From positions 36,958,432 through 37,022,431 of the forward strand of contig CM064417.1 in the NCBI GenBank assembly GCA_032690845.1: DNA of 64,000 nucleotides, in the 5' to 3' direction. The DNA is from Eleusine coracana subsp. coracana. Taxonomy: Eukaryota; Streptophyta; Magnoliopsida; Poales; Poaceae. The stretch's first letter is position 1; each line of letters opens with the position of its first letter. A model generated the notes under the pieces. It was not told where the DNA came from and ran no database searches. It saw only the letters and a program-made list of their open reading frames with translations. A program made the translations under genes and the position numbers. Of the stretch, positions 45,911-57,800 are shown one piece after another.

Positions 45911-47115
45911 GGTTGTATTTGGTAGTGCTTATAAACCAGCTTATTTAGTAATTTATATTATCATAAGTCATAAGCTTTATCAAACAGGTTGAAAACATCA
46001 ACACTTATTGCAATAAACAGTCATAAGATAAAGAGGATTTTTATAGTAGACCCATATAAATGCATACCGTTTATTTTTTTCATCTGATGGTTCAGATGCA
46101 TTGATATCTAAATCATGATACTTCTTCGATCTACCTGTATCATGGATATCTTATAGATGAATTATAGGTATCAGAGTAGTATAGTAATTAGACGTGATGA
46201 CAAACTTATTTCTGATCTTATTTTAAATGTCTCGTAGCAGTTAGGGTTCAACCGACGGCGGCAGCCCATAATAAGGACCCACCTTCGCCGGAGCTGGGCG
46301 CACGTCACCGTCGCCGCCAGCGATGCGGACGAGCTGGGCATGCCATGCGCTGCGGCTGCAGGGAAGGATGGACCGCAAGCAGCAGCAGCTCCTGTTGTGT
46401 TCTCGGCGTGCGCAACTGAGATGAGCATGGTGAGAGATGTGTACTTCGAGGAGATGGTCCCAAGTGTTTCGAGGCCAGGATGCTAGCGACTAGTGCGTGG
46501 TGACCATGCACTGGCAAGAAGCCCGTGGGCGGCGGCGCCTACGAGTTCAGCTTCTACAATTTTCTCAAACTGGGATGTAGACATAATGAAAGTAACTAAT
46601 GTTTTCAACATCCGACAAAAAAATTAATGAATAATACAAAGTAAACTGTTAGATGTAAATAAAATATTTGTTTGATGTAAAAAAATTTGCTACTTCCCTA
46701 GTCAGCAAAATGATGCACGACAACATATGTCAGACTAGGCTAATGCAGTTATACAGAGGAGGGACCCGCGACTCACGAGCCCGGAATGACCAAATTCCTC
46801 CTAAATAGTGCCATCTCAAATGAATGGTTAGATCCAGATTATGATACTTCAATCTTATATGTATCATGGTCTATTATAAAGATGCTCACAAACTAAGTAA
46901 AAACCCCTTTTATATTATAAGCCAAAAGCAAGAAAACCCTTGCATTTCCAGATTATGAGCCACTTCTTTTAGCATAAACTACATGATAAGCTATTTTACT
47001 AAACGGGTTGACTATTTATGCTACAATAAGACAGATAAGTTGAATGAGTAGTTTTATAGATAAGCTATAACATAAGTATTTTTCAGTATAAGCAAAAAGT
47101 ATACCAAACACACCC
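45911..47115. mobile_element. PIF/Harbinger-like element with GC-rich captured fragment
   Basis: The ends GGTTGTATTTGGTA and (inverted) GGGTGTGTTTGGTA match at 12 of 14 positions, and TAA flanks both sides (45908-45910 and 47116-47118). Subterminal regions also pair loosely, for example the TATCATGG / CCATGATA motifs near 46140 and 46860. AT-rich arms enclose a GC-rich island at 46250-46560 whose + strand translation (VFSACATEMSMVRDVYFEE among others) looks like degraded coding sequence of unknown origin. There is no transposase. Confidence 0.6.
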
Positions 47116-47118
47116 TAA

Positions 47119-47531
47119 GTAAAAGCCATCAGAATACTTAAAATTGGCAGCAGCTAACAACTGCAGAAGAGACGTACAATGCATCGGCACGAGCCACTGC
47201 ACTGAACTCTGTCTATAAATCATTCTATGAATATCACTGGAACACAAGCCTAACACAGATTGGTGATTTATAGTGTCAAAAACATTCTGTATGTAGCACA
47301 AGGCAATGTACATCTACAACAGGACTTCATTCCAACATTGAAAGAATGCTCAAATTGACAAAACACGCTATGTGATTGCTAGCTTTTCAATGGCAACACA
47401 TAATCCTGGCACTCTCATTTAGCAATACAAACGCATTGTTTCTGAATTTAAGCATCTATATAAACCACCTAACCTTGTTGATAATCATACACTTGAATTC
47501 TATATAAACCACCTAACCTGTTGATAATCAC
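47119..47531. other. 3' flank of a further F-box unit
   Basis: This aligns by eye with 29300-29560 downstream of copy 4. The matching gene body would lie to the right in - orientation and has been separated by the CACTA insertion at 47532. Just before the CACTA end a 30-bp stretch (TATATAAACCACCTAACC, then GTTGATAATCA) is duplicated in tandem at about 47454-47486 and 47501-47530. Confidence 0.55.
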
Positions 47532-48940
47532 CACTACTACAAAACTGGCATGTAGTGGTGCAAGTAAATTTACCTAGTGGCGCGTAAAAAACAAACCGCC
47601 GTTAAAAAACAGAACCTTTTTATAGCAATGGGTCATTTCTCTACCCGCTGCTACTGTGTTTTATAACAGCAGTCCATTTAACCACCTGCCGCTAATGTAT
47701 TGCCCGGAGTCCACCGACCCATTTAACCCCTAGCCCTAACCCTACTTGCCCCTCCCTCCACTTCCCTCTTCCTGGTCACCGCGCCCATTCCTCCTCTTCT
47801 CTCTCCACTCTTTCATGAAGCGTCGGAGACATGTTAAATGACTTTCATAAGACAACGTGTTGAGGCTTGTGATGCTGATGCTGGTGTAGGAGACATGTTA
47901 AATGACTTTCATGAAGCGTACTTTGAGGAAGGACAAAGGGAGGAGCCGGAGGCAACCGCAAAGGCTTATTACAACATGTTGTCTACGGCATAGAAACCCC
48001 TTCACGTGCATAGCAAGGTTTCTCAATTGGACGCCATTGCACGCCTAATGGCTATGAAGTCCCAGTTCAGCCTAAGTCATGGCACACTCGATGTTATGTT
48101 GACCGTCTTTGCCAGCCTACCACCAGAAGGTCAAATTCTTCTAAAGAACATGTATGAGTGTAAGAAAGTCCTTCATTCATTGAAGATGCCCTATGAGCAG
48201 ATACATACTTGTCGGAACGGATGCATCTTATTTAGAAAAGAACATGTAGAAGCAAAATGTTTTGTAAAGTGTAAGGCATCTAGGTTTCTAGAGGTACACT
48301 CTGGTGATGGTCAGAAGAGACAACTCAAGGTCCCCGAGAAAATCCTACAGTACCTTCTGTTCATTCCGAGGATCCAGCGTCTTTACATGACTGAGGAGTC
48401 CGCGAAATAGATGACATGGCACAAAGAAGGAATTCAATACAATCCTCACAAGCTTGTACGTCCATTTGACGCTGAATCCTGGAAACATTTTAATGTGAAA
48501 CATCATGATAAAGTGAGTGAGGCTCGTAATGTACGTGTGGCACTGGCAACAAATGGGTTCCAACCTTATGAAATGGATGCTGCACCATACACTTGTTAGC
48601 CTATGTCCGTGATACCTCTCAATCTCCGCCCCCCCCCCCCGGTGTCCTCTTTCAACGACAGAATATATTCTTGTCGTTGATAATTCCTGAAAACCCGGGG
48701 AATAATATGAGTGTGTAGATGGAGCCTCTAATTGATGATTTGGTTCATGCTTGAGAGGAAGGGGTTTGGACATAAGATTGGGCTACAAAGACAAACTTTA
48801 GAATGTATGTTTGGTACCAGTACTCCTTGCATGACTTCCCGGCGTATGGGATATTTTGCGGCTGGTGTGTTCATGGGAAGTTCCCATGCCCAGTATGCAA
48901 GGCAGCTATGAAGTTCATTTGGTTGAGGAAGGGTGGGAAG

Positions 48941-50508
48941 TTGAAAGTGCCTAGAGAGGGGTGGGGGGTGAATAGGAAATTATCCCTGAAATTCACTTAA
49001 TAATAAAAGTTAAATGCGCAGTGTCGGACTTGTCCGACGATTATGGGGAAAGTCCGATGACTTGTCCGATGGCATGAGATAGAAAAGTAGATCGACCGGG
49101 TAAATATTAAAACTAGTGTAAGGCAAGCTAGGAGCAAGTGAATATAAGCAAGGGGAAGCTATAAAAAATAAGGAGAGCAACTAGCAAACAACCTACACAA
49201 GTTAATTTGAGAAATACGAAGCAAACCCTAACTAGCATGTTTATGAGCAAGAACAAGTAAATGAGAGACGAGTAATTAAAAGCACAAGTAAGGCATAAGA
49301 TTTGTTCACCGAAGTTCAGCTCTACAAAGAAGCCTACGTCTCCGTTGAGGGATCCACAAAGGACCGGGTCTCTTTCAACCCTAACCTCTCCAAGTGACCA
49401 CAAAGATCAAACTTGGTTTTCCACTAGAAACTCCACAAAGGAGGGGTCAATACAAATTTCCCGAGGCGTCACCACACAAGTTGGGAGCTCTACGGGCACC
49501 TCTAACCATCTAGGGGATGAATCCGCAAGAGTAACAAACACAATAGTTATCGGCGGTGAGGATGAACCAAGTGCTCAAGAGGATGAAAGCTTGGAGTCGA
49601 TTTTGCACTTCAATCTTCTCTCAATCCCTTCACAAATCAAGAGTGGAAGCAAGGGAGGTGAGTTGGGGAGAGCAAAGTGAGCTTGAGAGTGTTTTTGAGT
49701 GGAATGAGTTACCAACCGACCAAAGGGCGAAGAGGGGTTCTATTTATAGCCCAATGGGGAAAAGAGTCATTGGAGACCCAATTTCTGAGATCTGTGTCGG
49801 ACAAGTCCGATGGTCATCAGACATGTCCGATGAATCAAGGTGGCGCAAAAACTGGAGTCCGACAAGCTTGCCCGATGCCTCGGATAAGATGACCATCGGA
49901 CAAGTCCGATGGCCATCGGACATGTCCGACGGCATAGGAGGGGCAGAGGAACTGGAATCCGGTGGACTTGTCCGATGGCTCGGACAAGTCTTGTCCATCG
50001 GACAAGTCCGATAAAAATAGGGTGGCAGGGGAACTGTACTCCGATGAAAGTGTCCGATGTGTCGAACTTTCCTCTGGTCATCGGACAAGTCCGATGACTG
50101 TCGGACATGTCTGACGACCCAGAGTGGCAGAGCTACTGGAGTCCGATGGACTTGTCCGATGGGTCGAACAAGTCCGATGATTTTGTCCTGGAAAATTTTA
50201 TTTGGCCTAGAAATGGGAATTTTGCACTTAGTTCACCTTCGCTTTACACTTTTATGTCCCTCTTAATAGTACGGCTTTTCCTATACTCAAGATTTAAAAT
50301 AAGAACCCATGAACTTCATTCTTGAGCATATTTTGAATTTCATCTTGAAGCACTTTGCCATCTTCTTTTCTCCCTTTTTGTTTCTATGCATTTAATCACC
50401 AAACTTTATATCATAATGTACACACATGCTCAGTAAAAGATTAATCCGTTCTTAATTGTATTGACACCAATCACCAAAATAAAATTAGGGGCCTAGATGC
50501 ACCTTCAG
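48941..50508. mobile_element. Unclassified TIR element with 3-bp target duplication
   Basis: The transposase codons GGG AAG are followed by this 1,568-bp insert and then AAG TATTCT, so AAG was duplicated. The ends are TTGAAAGTGCCTAGAGAGGG on the left and, inverted, CTGAAGGTGCATCTAGGCCC on the right (8 of the first 10 positions match). The interior is mainly AT-rich with many short frames and no recognised protein, plus a palindromic repeat array at 49790-50185 and a smaller instance at 49020-49075. A 3-bp duplication fits the CACTA or PIF/Harbinger groups, but the ends fit neither standard motif. Confidence 0.75.
49790..50185. repeat. Palindromic GTCCGA-type repeat array
   Basis: The near-palindromes TCGGACAAGTCCGA and TCGGACATGTCCGA, and their degraded forms, recur about a dozen times. 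They are organised in four higher-order units that each contain a GTGGC(A/G)...ACTGGAGTCC-like spacer near 49839, 49941, 50021 and 50121, spaced 80-102 bp. Transcripts of either strand could fold into many alternative hairpins. There is no coding interpretation: short frames here translate as shuffled SDKSDG/RTCPM repeats. Confidence 0.85.
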
Positions 50509-50689
50509 AAGTATTCTTCATTCGACCAACACCGACAATTCCTCCTTCTCGACCATCCATCTAGACAAGACATAAAGAACTTTAGGAAAGACATTGTAGT
50601 TAACGACCCTCCACCACACATCATGACAGGTGCCGAGGTGCGTGCTATGTTAGAGGCTCTTGTGGTCGATGAAGAAAGAGGTTGATTTA

Positions 50690-51590
50690 TGGGATATGGT
50701 GATGAGGACATCACTCCTATGGATACACACAACACTCCTCCAAATCTGGACTTGTAAGGTCCAATGACTAGAGCTCGTACACGACGACTAAATTTAGAGG
50801 TGAGCTCGTTCCTACGTTCTTCGCTATATGTTACTTTTGAGAATGGTTTGCTACCTAATGATTATTTTATGATTAGAAACCATAGAGAGGACCAGGAGAT
50901 GATGGGAGAAGGAGTTGGAAACGTGGAGGACCAACAAGGGCTTGGAAGCCAAAGTGGAGGCCCAATCAAAACCGACTTCGAGTCTGTTTCGGGGCCCAGG
51001 ACCAGTCTGTACTAAAACAGTCGCCCAGGATGCATACGGACTCGGATTTGGACGTTCTACATATGCACGGAAAGATAATGAGAAGTCCTTTCCAATGCCG
51101 CCGGCCTCATGTCAAAATTCATCCGGAGTCATCGGGAATCGTCAAAACAAGAGAGAGTCCAGAATCTGTGTTGGTGCTGCGTCGCCTATTTTTGGCCTTT
51201 GGGCTTTGTATCTAGTTGAGCCCAATTAGGGGCGTGTCCAGAGGGTCTTGCACGACCCTAGGGTCTTTATATACAGCCACCACCGCACCATTAGGGTTCG
51301 GGTTTTGCTTAGATCAATTCTGTTCATAAACAGTTTTGCCGTTCATCGGTTTGTGACACCCCAACTTCGAGAGTTTAATCATACATCTGCAATTTTGTTG
51401 CATTCTTTGTTGTTCATGCTTGTGTTCTTGATTCGCAGGCAAGGATTAGCCTTCTTGGCGAGGTCAATCGTCTTTGGACGGTTGATAACCAGAGGAGACG
51501 TCGTGCGGCGATTGCGGGGTTTAGAAGGTGCTGTTCTGAAGCCGGATCGATTTGTGTGTCGCCTCCGACCAAATCAACTTACCAAGAACC
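50690..51590 (+). mobile_element. Gypsy retrotransposon 3' end with LTR, inserted in the transposase gene
   Basis: Around 50700-51015 a frame (DITPMDTHNTPP, then GPMTRARTRRLNLEVSSFL) resembles the C-terminal tail of Gypsy Pol proteins. It is followed by LTR-like DNA with a TATA-like CTTTATATACAGCC near 51266-51279. The transposase frame resumes by about 51590. Exact ends and a target duplication could not be set, so the limits are approximate. Confidence 0.55.
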
Positions 51591-53739
51591 TTTCGGAAGA
51601 TCGGGAACCCTTGTTCACATCATATGGTGAGCTACATGTCTGGACTCACATCTCGGGCTTGTATCATCTTTCCAATATGGACGATATTCTTCTTCCATTT
51701 AACCTTGACCTGATGCACACTGAGAAGAATATCGGTAGGACAATTTTTGCAACAAGCATGGACATTCCTAATAAGATAAAGGACAACATTAAGGCAAGAG
51801 TGGATCAAGTGGAGTTATACGATAGACCAAAGCTGAACATGGTGCCTCCTTCATCTGGAAAGTCATGGAAAAAGCCTAAGATCGATTTCGTCTTGACAAG
51901 ACCGCAAAGGAGGGAAGTACTAGAATGGTTCCAAACAATGATGTTCCCTGATGGGTACGCAGTGAATCTGATGCGGGGAGTGAACTTATCTACTATGCGA
52001 ATCAACGGGCTCAAGAGTCATGACTACCACATATGGCTTGAGCGTCTTCTTCCGATGATGCTTCGAGGCTATGTCCCTGATCATGTTTGGCAAGTGCTTG
52101 CAGAGTTGAGCTATTTCTTCCGCCAGCTTTGTGCTAAGGAGTTATCTCGGACCGTGATTGCGGACTTAGAAAGAGAAGCTCCTAACCTACTTATTAAGTT
52201 GGAGCAGATATATCCACCCGGCTTCTTCCTCCCGATGCAGCATTTGTTGTGCACCTCCCATATGAGGCACGAATGGGGGGGCCTATGCAGAACCATTGGT
52301 GTTATTCATTTGAAAGATGTCAAAAGGTTGTTCAAACTAAATGTAAAAATAAATGCAAAATTGAAGGTTCCATTGCAGAGGCATATATACTGGAGGAGGT
52401 GTCAAACTTCACAACAAAATACTATGCTGATAACCTTCCTAACGTGCATAATCCACCCCCTCATTACAATGTCCATGAAAGTGAATCGAACCTTAGCCTT
52501 TTCCAAGGGCAACTTGGAAGTGCAAGTGGTGCGACCTACAAGTCCTTGACACATAAAGAGTCACGTAGGATCACGCTATATGTGTTGACTAACCTTTTTG
52601 AAATAGAGCCGTACATGGGGTAAGTTCTCAAATAATTTTCTTCTCGAGTAGTCACTCTTCAGCATCCAGCACCTTGTTGCTCGTTGTTACAGGGAATTTA
52701 TTCAACAATTTCGGAATGGTTCAAGGGGACCTTCACCGAACAAAACTAAAACCCTACTTAGACAAGGCGCAGGAAATGGAATGCTCGATTTTATTTCTTG
52801 GTGCAAACATAAGGTAATTTCTATTTAATCCCATACATAGTTGGATATTAAAAGTTCCTTGTAATGACCTATCCTGCTTGAACTTGCAGGGCCAAACCGA
52901 TGCGTGCATGAGTGCCGAGTTGAGACAGGTTGTCGATGGCTGTGCCTATAGGGTCAGGTCATTTACTGGTTATGACATCAACGGATATCGCTATCACACT
53001 ACAAGCTACGACCAGAATTGTCCAAATCAAAGAACCACCAATTTTGGAGTTTTTACAGGCGGCCTTGATGGGATGGAGTATTATGGAAGAGTTGATGAAA
53101 TATATGAACTCTCATTCCTTGGTTGCAAACCTCTTAATCCCGTCATTTTCAAAGGCCATTGGTTTGATTCGAATGCAGTGAGACGGACCCCCAATCTTGG
53201 GGTAGTCGAAATTCGAGAGTCTTTCATCTATCCGGGAGACGATGTATATATCATGGTTCAACGGGCCACACAAGTTTATTACCTCTCATACCTCTGCCAA
53301 ACAACGAAGATTACAACATAGACCCAAACACATATGACGGAGAGTTCTTTCAAGAAGAAGGGCTAGAAGGGAGTTTTCATATAGACTTAACCGAAACAAT
53401 GGGAATGCATGTAGACACTGAAAGGGTTGTTGACGAGGACGATGGCGATGAGGTTCACAATGTAAAGGACTTAGAATTACTTGAGAAGTTACATTTAGGC
53501 CATGACAGTGATGATGACGTTCCTCCTTTGGAGATTGGGATTGTTTCTGTCAAAATGCATGATAGTGACGATGAAACTTATGATCCAGCTAATCTCGATG
53601 ATGACAATTATTTCTAATACATGTATGATTCATACTAATTAATTTTTGATTTATAATATTATGTTATTTTGAATTATGTTTTGTAAATTTTGCATCTTTT
53701 TTAAAGTGTGCTGATCAATTTATTCTTTTTAATTGCAAG

Positions 53740-54864
53740 TGACTGGACCAAGATGGTGGGCGGTTTAAAGCCCTTGTCCTTGTTTTACCGAGGAGGGTCT
53801 TCTTCAGCTGAGGCGACCAGGAGGGGTCGAGGGAGAGGTGGAGGTAGGGGGCAACGGAGAGGTGGAGACAGAGGTCGAGGGAGAGGTGGTGGCAAGGGCA
53901 TAGCGATGTCATTGTCGCTTATGGCTTTGTCTTCTTCAGCTGAGTCTGAGGAGGAGGCAGTGCGGGAGGAGGAGGTGGAGCGGGAGGAGGAGCAAGAGGA
54001 GGAGCAGGAGCAGGAGGAGGAGGAGCAGGAGGAGGAGGGGGACGGAGGGGAGGAGGTTATGAGGTCCCTCGACCCTCTTGAAGCGACCGATACCTATTGA
54101 GAGCCGTCCCATAATTCGACCCCATGGAATTGGTAAGTAACTTTATATGTTTTCAATACATTTTCATTAGATATGTTTCAAATCGCAATGAAAACTAATA
54201 ATTTATCTTAATCTATTCGGTAGGTCTTGGAGTGTGGTCTCTCCGGGTGCTTACAAATGCAAAGTCAATGGCATCCTGGGTCTTCTGTGCAGGCAACACT
54301 TCCCTTGCCTAGTTCAGATCAACGGAATCACGAAGCCAGCATACACTTTTGAGCACTACACCATTCTGGAGGATTTCCCTGATCGAGATGGCAGGGTATT
54401 CCTCAACAGGGCAGAGCGAGTGTCGTCCGAGCTATGGGTAAGTTCCTCGCAATACATTGCTCAACACATTGCATTTATTGAATAATCTTGAAATAATGAT
54501 TGCATACATCGCGTATATATGCAAGATTTCTTCAGATGTGATACGGGCTATGAGGCCAAGGCGACTCAGGTGGCACGTAAAAGCATGTCATAAGCTTGTG
54601 AAGGACATGCACTACGAGGTGCGCATCCAGGCCGTCGTAGATTACAACGCCGGCAAAAATATGACTGTCAAAAAAACAGCGGCAAGAAGCATGCTGTTGA
54701 GCCGAGAACAATACATGGAGGTAACTTTAGATTTCAATTTATGATTTTAATTCAGATTAAGGACTTCTAGTTTGAAATTACATGTCATATACTTGATGTG
54801 TGCAGGTGATTCCGTGGTGTCTGCGCTCGCATCCCCTGTGCTGGGAAATGATGGTGGACAAGTG
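53740..54864 (+). pseudogene. Second CACTA gene (Transposase_24/TNPA-like), cut by chromovirus
   Basis: The first exon (about 53740-54130) has an Arg-Gly-rich stretch (TRRGRGRGGGRGQRRGG) followed by a Glu-rich stretch and the hallmark IIRPHGIG-like end before a GTAAGT donor. The next exon (about 54224-54436) has FPCLVQINGITKPAYTFEHY and RVSSELW. A third (about 54530-54720) has ACHKLVKDMHYEVRIQAVVD and LSREQYMEV. A fourth starts after GTGTGCAG near 54807 with VIPWCLRSHPLCWEMMVDK and is cut by the chromovirus LTR at 54865. Proteins of this type bind CACTA subterminal repeats. The remainder should resume to the right of the chromovirus, outside the window. Confidence 0.8.
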
Positions 54865-57800
54865 TGTCACGGACCCGCCTTACCACGGAGGCGGCTCCGT
54901 TCCAGGATCTCCCTCGGGTCGTGACACGCACTGTGGCGCCCAATAGTACAATACATGACAGAGAAAAATAATTGCAACAAGAACATAGGTGGGGAAAACA
55001 GAGTTTACATAAATCCGAAGTTATCTTACAAACCGGAGTTTTGACAGAAATAAATTGCGGAAGCGAAATGTTCAACAATGGTTCACCAATTCGGCGGAAT
55101 AGCTAAGATACAATCGCCCTCTCACGGCGACACACAGGGATCATCCGGCCATACTAGGTACTTTGCCCAAGTACCGTACCGGCAAGCAAAGATTTAATCC
55201 TCATCTTCATTCGTGCACCGCTCCCATTCGATGTTCCAGCAATCGGGGCGCTGGCCCTCCCAATGGAATCTCCCACCGCAGTGGCAGTCTCCGTTCTTGT
55301 CATCTGAAAACCATATAGAGCTACGCCCTGAGTAACTAATTTACTCATCAAGGCTGACCCGTCAAAATGGCCAACTACAGCCGACGCCTAGACATGCAAG
55401 GCTAGGGAAAGGGTTTTTATTGCCGGAAAACCCGCCTAAGAGTGGATCCTTATTTTTTTCAAGTTTTAGCATCAAGTTGAGTTGTTAGGCAGAATAATAA
55501 ATTTAGTTTGCACTAGAGCTATAACAATCATGGTTGCATTACAATCTTACAAATTCCAAAACAACAAGATTAAACCCACACGTAATCTTAATGGCTTCCG
55601 ACACTGTTCCGGAGCAGCGATCAAGTGGTACTCGTTACTGTGAGGGGCAGCGACTCGAATCGATTTACATCCTGCAGGAGAAACCTGCTTGCACGACCCA
55701 TACGCGCTTCCGGGAAGTCGCATGGAGCAACCTTTCGCTCGCGGTACCGCAGGGTCTTCTGGATCCAGACTCCCCCGAGAAGGGTCCCCCATCGCGATGC
55801 GCCTCGTGCCGCCATCCGTGGGTGGATTGCTCCCTCGTCTCAGCCCCAGTTCCACCAAAGATGGGAGAAGGCTATCTTCAGACCAAGCGGTAGTCGTAGC
55901 TACGTCGGTTTACTGGGCCCATATCTCCAGCATGCAAACAGTACGTTCAAACTTGATCCCATGGGCCGGACACGAGGCGTAGCCTTAGGGGGGAACTCGG
56001 ACGGGGCTACCACCTTGAAGACAAGCTGTCCTTCCCTTTCCACCTAGTTGCCCGTCCGGTCTTCATTGTGATTCCATCCACCCTTTCCTTCATCTGATCT
56101 CGTTCCCCAGTGATAACAGTTCCTATCTATGAGTGGTCTCCATACCACTCGATAAGTAGTCGTCCTAATTTAAGCAGAGCGACTACCGTCCTGAGGCTAA
56201 TAATCAGGGAAAAAGGGACCTACTGGACGCTAGGGTTTCAATCAACTCCTACCACTTAATGCACAGGCGAACTTACATCCCTAGCTAGTGATAGAATAAT
56301 AATTTAAAACGGGAATAATGCACCGGGGCTTGCCTTGGGTCTGCTCTTGTTCAGCAACGGCACCTCTGGCTCCTTCAGGTTCCCGCTCCGGTCCCGTCTC
56401 CACGTGGTTCACGGCGTGATCTATATGATGCAAAAGACGATGCTATGAGAGAAGATTCATGGCACTTCCTCAATAAATACGTTAATGTACACTGTTTCTC
56501 ATGGAGGTGGGCGGGGTGTGTTTATTAGTGCAGCAATATAGCGTATTTAGCGGGAGCACAGGGTGAGGTCGCTTCATGTTCCTTCATGGACTCCAGTACC
56601 TACTCGCGACGACGTCGCACCAAAGTATGGTGGGTTGGTGTGTGCCGGGGTGAAGTTACGTAAGTGATGTCCATGACCAGTAGGTGCTAATTAATTAGTA
56701 TTTTTGCATGTTGAGCAAAATCCTCGCAATGTACTAAGTACCCGTGAACAACCCTAAAGCGGAACCATTCTTATTAACGATTAACTTGCATTCGGGGCAT
56801 AATTTAATAAGTTGACATGGTTCTGATCTTCAAATGGGCAGGGATGATTTATTATAGTTAGATTATACCAGGAGTGATTTATTGGCCAAGTTTCACCTTC
56901 ATGCACCAAGTCAATAATTTCTATTAATTATTATAAGAAAAAGGGTATTAAATTAATTTTAGCTAATATACAGAGACTTACCCTATGGCATTTTTCCAGG
57001 GAGACTAAAACTGACAATCCTACTTGGTGACCAATTTTTAGTATTTTATCAGCTATCTATAATTAATTATGAATTTATAAGGGTTTTCATCATTTAATTA
57101 AATCTTAACAGTAACATTAACATGCACTGTGCTTTAGTATTTTCCCTTATTAGTACAAGTCCAAACAAGGCTAACAAAATTTATTTTACCTCAAAATACC
57201 TAATAATGTATTAGTTATGAATTTATAAGTGTTTCCCTCATTTAATTAAATCCTAACAGTACAATTAACAAGCATTGTGATTTAGTATTTTTCCTTATTA
57301 GTACATGTCCAGACAAGGCTAACAAAATTTATTTTGCCTCAAAATTACCATTATTCATTTTACTATAAATTTTACAAGTTTAACCCATTTCTGGAAATGA
57401 TTTAAATAAGAAAATTCGATTTTTACTTCGCGGGCCACAATCAGGCAGCCCAGTGAGCTGGGGCTCGCGCGGCCCAGCGGGCGAGCGCGCGCGCGGAGGC
57501 GCTTCGGGCCAGGCGCGGCCCGAGAGTGAGGCCAGGCCCACTGGCCATCGCGGCCCAGTGGCCAGCGCGGCCGAGCCGAGCCAGGCCGTGCGCGGTGGCG
57601 CGAGCACGGCGGCCAGCAGGGGAGGCGGCAGCGGCAGCATTGCCAGGGTAACAATCAGCGAGCTCCGAGGGATACACGACGCGCAAAAAGAGGGAGGGTG
57701 GCTCACCGGGGTTAGCTCGGCAACGACGAGGCGGTGCTCCGGTGGTTGGCGGCGGTGTTCCGGATGAACGGCTGCACGAGGGAGAGCCGAGTGAGGTCGG

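Larger units (their letters stand above)
47836..53617 (+). pseudogene. TNP2-type CACTA transposase, interrupted
   Basis: Segments in order: 47900-48410 (SQLDAIARLMAMKSQ, YEQIHTCRNGC, FIPRIQRLYMTEESAK), a stop, 48411-48599 (MTWHKEGIQYNP, VALATNGFQPYEMDAAPYTC), a stop and an 11-C run near 48629-48638, then FQRQNIFLSLIIP and WYQYSLHDFPAYGIFCGWC to LRKGGK at 48940. After a 1.57-kb insertion it resumes at 50512 with YSSFDQHRQFLLLDHPSRQD to about 50685, then again from about 51590 (SYGELHVWTHISGL, INGLKSHDYHIWLERLLPMM, a DUF4218-like region). A frameshift lies near 52250-52300. The DUF4216-like part is at 52878-53321 (DEIYELSFLG, VIFKGHWFD), and the acidic tail ends at 53617. Introns appear at 52622-52692 and 52812-52889. 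In intact elements this protein binds the ends and catalyses cut-and-paste transposition. Confidence 0.88.

Noticed and set aside
46171..46517. Minus-strand frames over the GC-rich island
   Set aside because: No domain recognised; the + strand reading looks more gene-like but is also too degraded to name.
49344..50325. Short proteins with repeated SDKSDG or RTCPM motifs
   Set aside because: Frame-dependent readouts of the palindromic DNA repeat; no frame is preferred.
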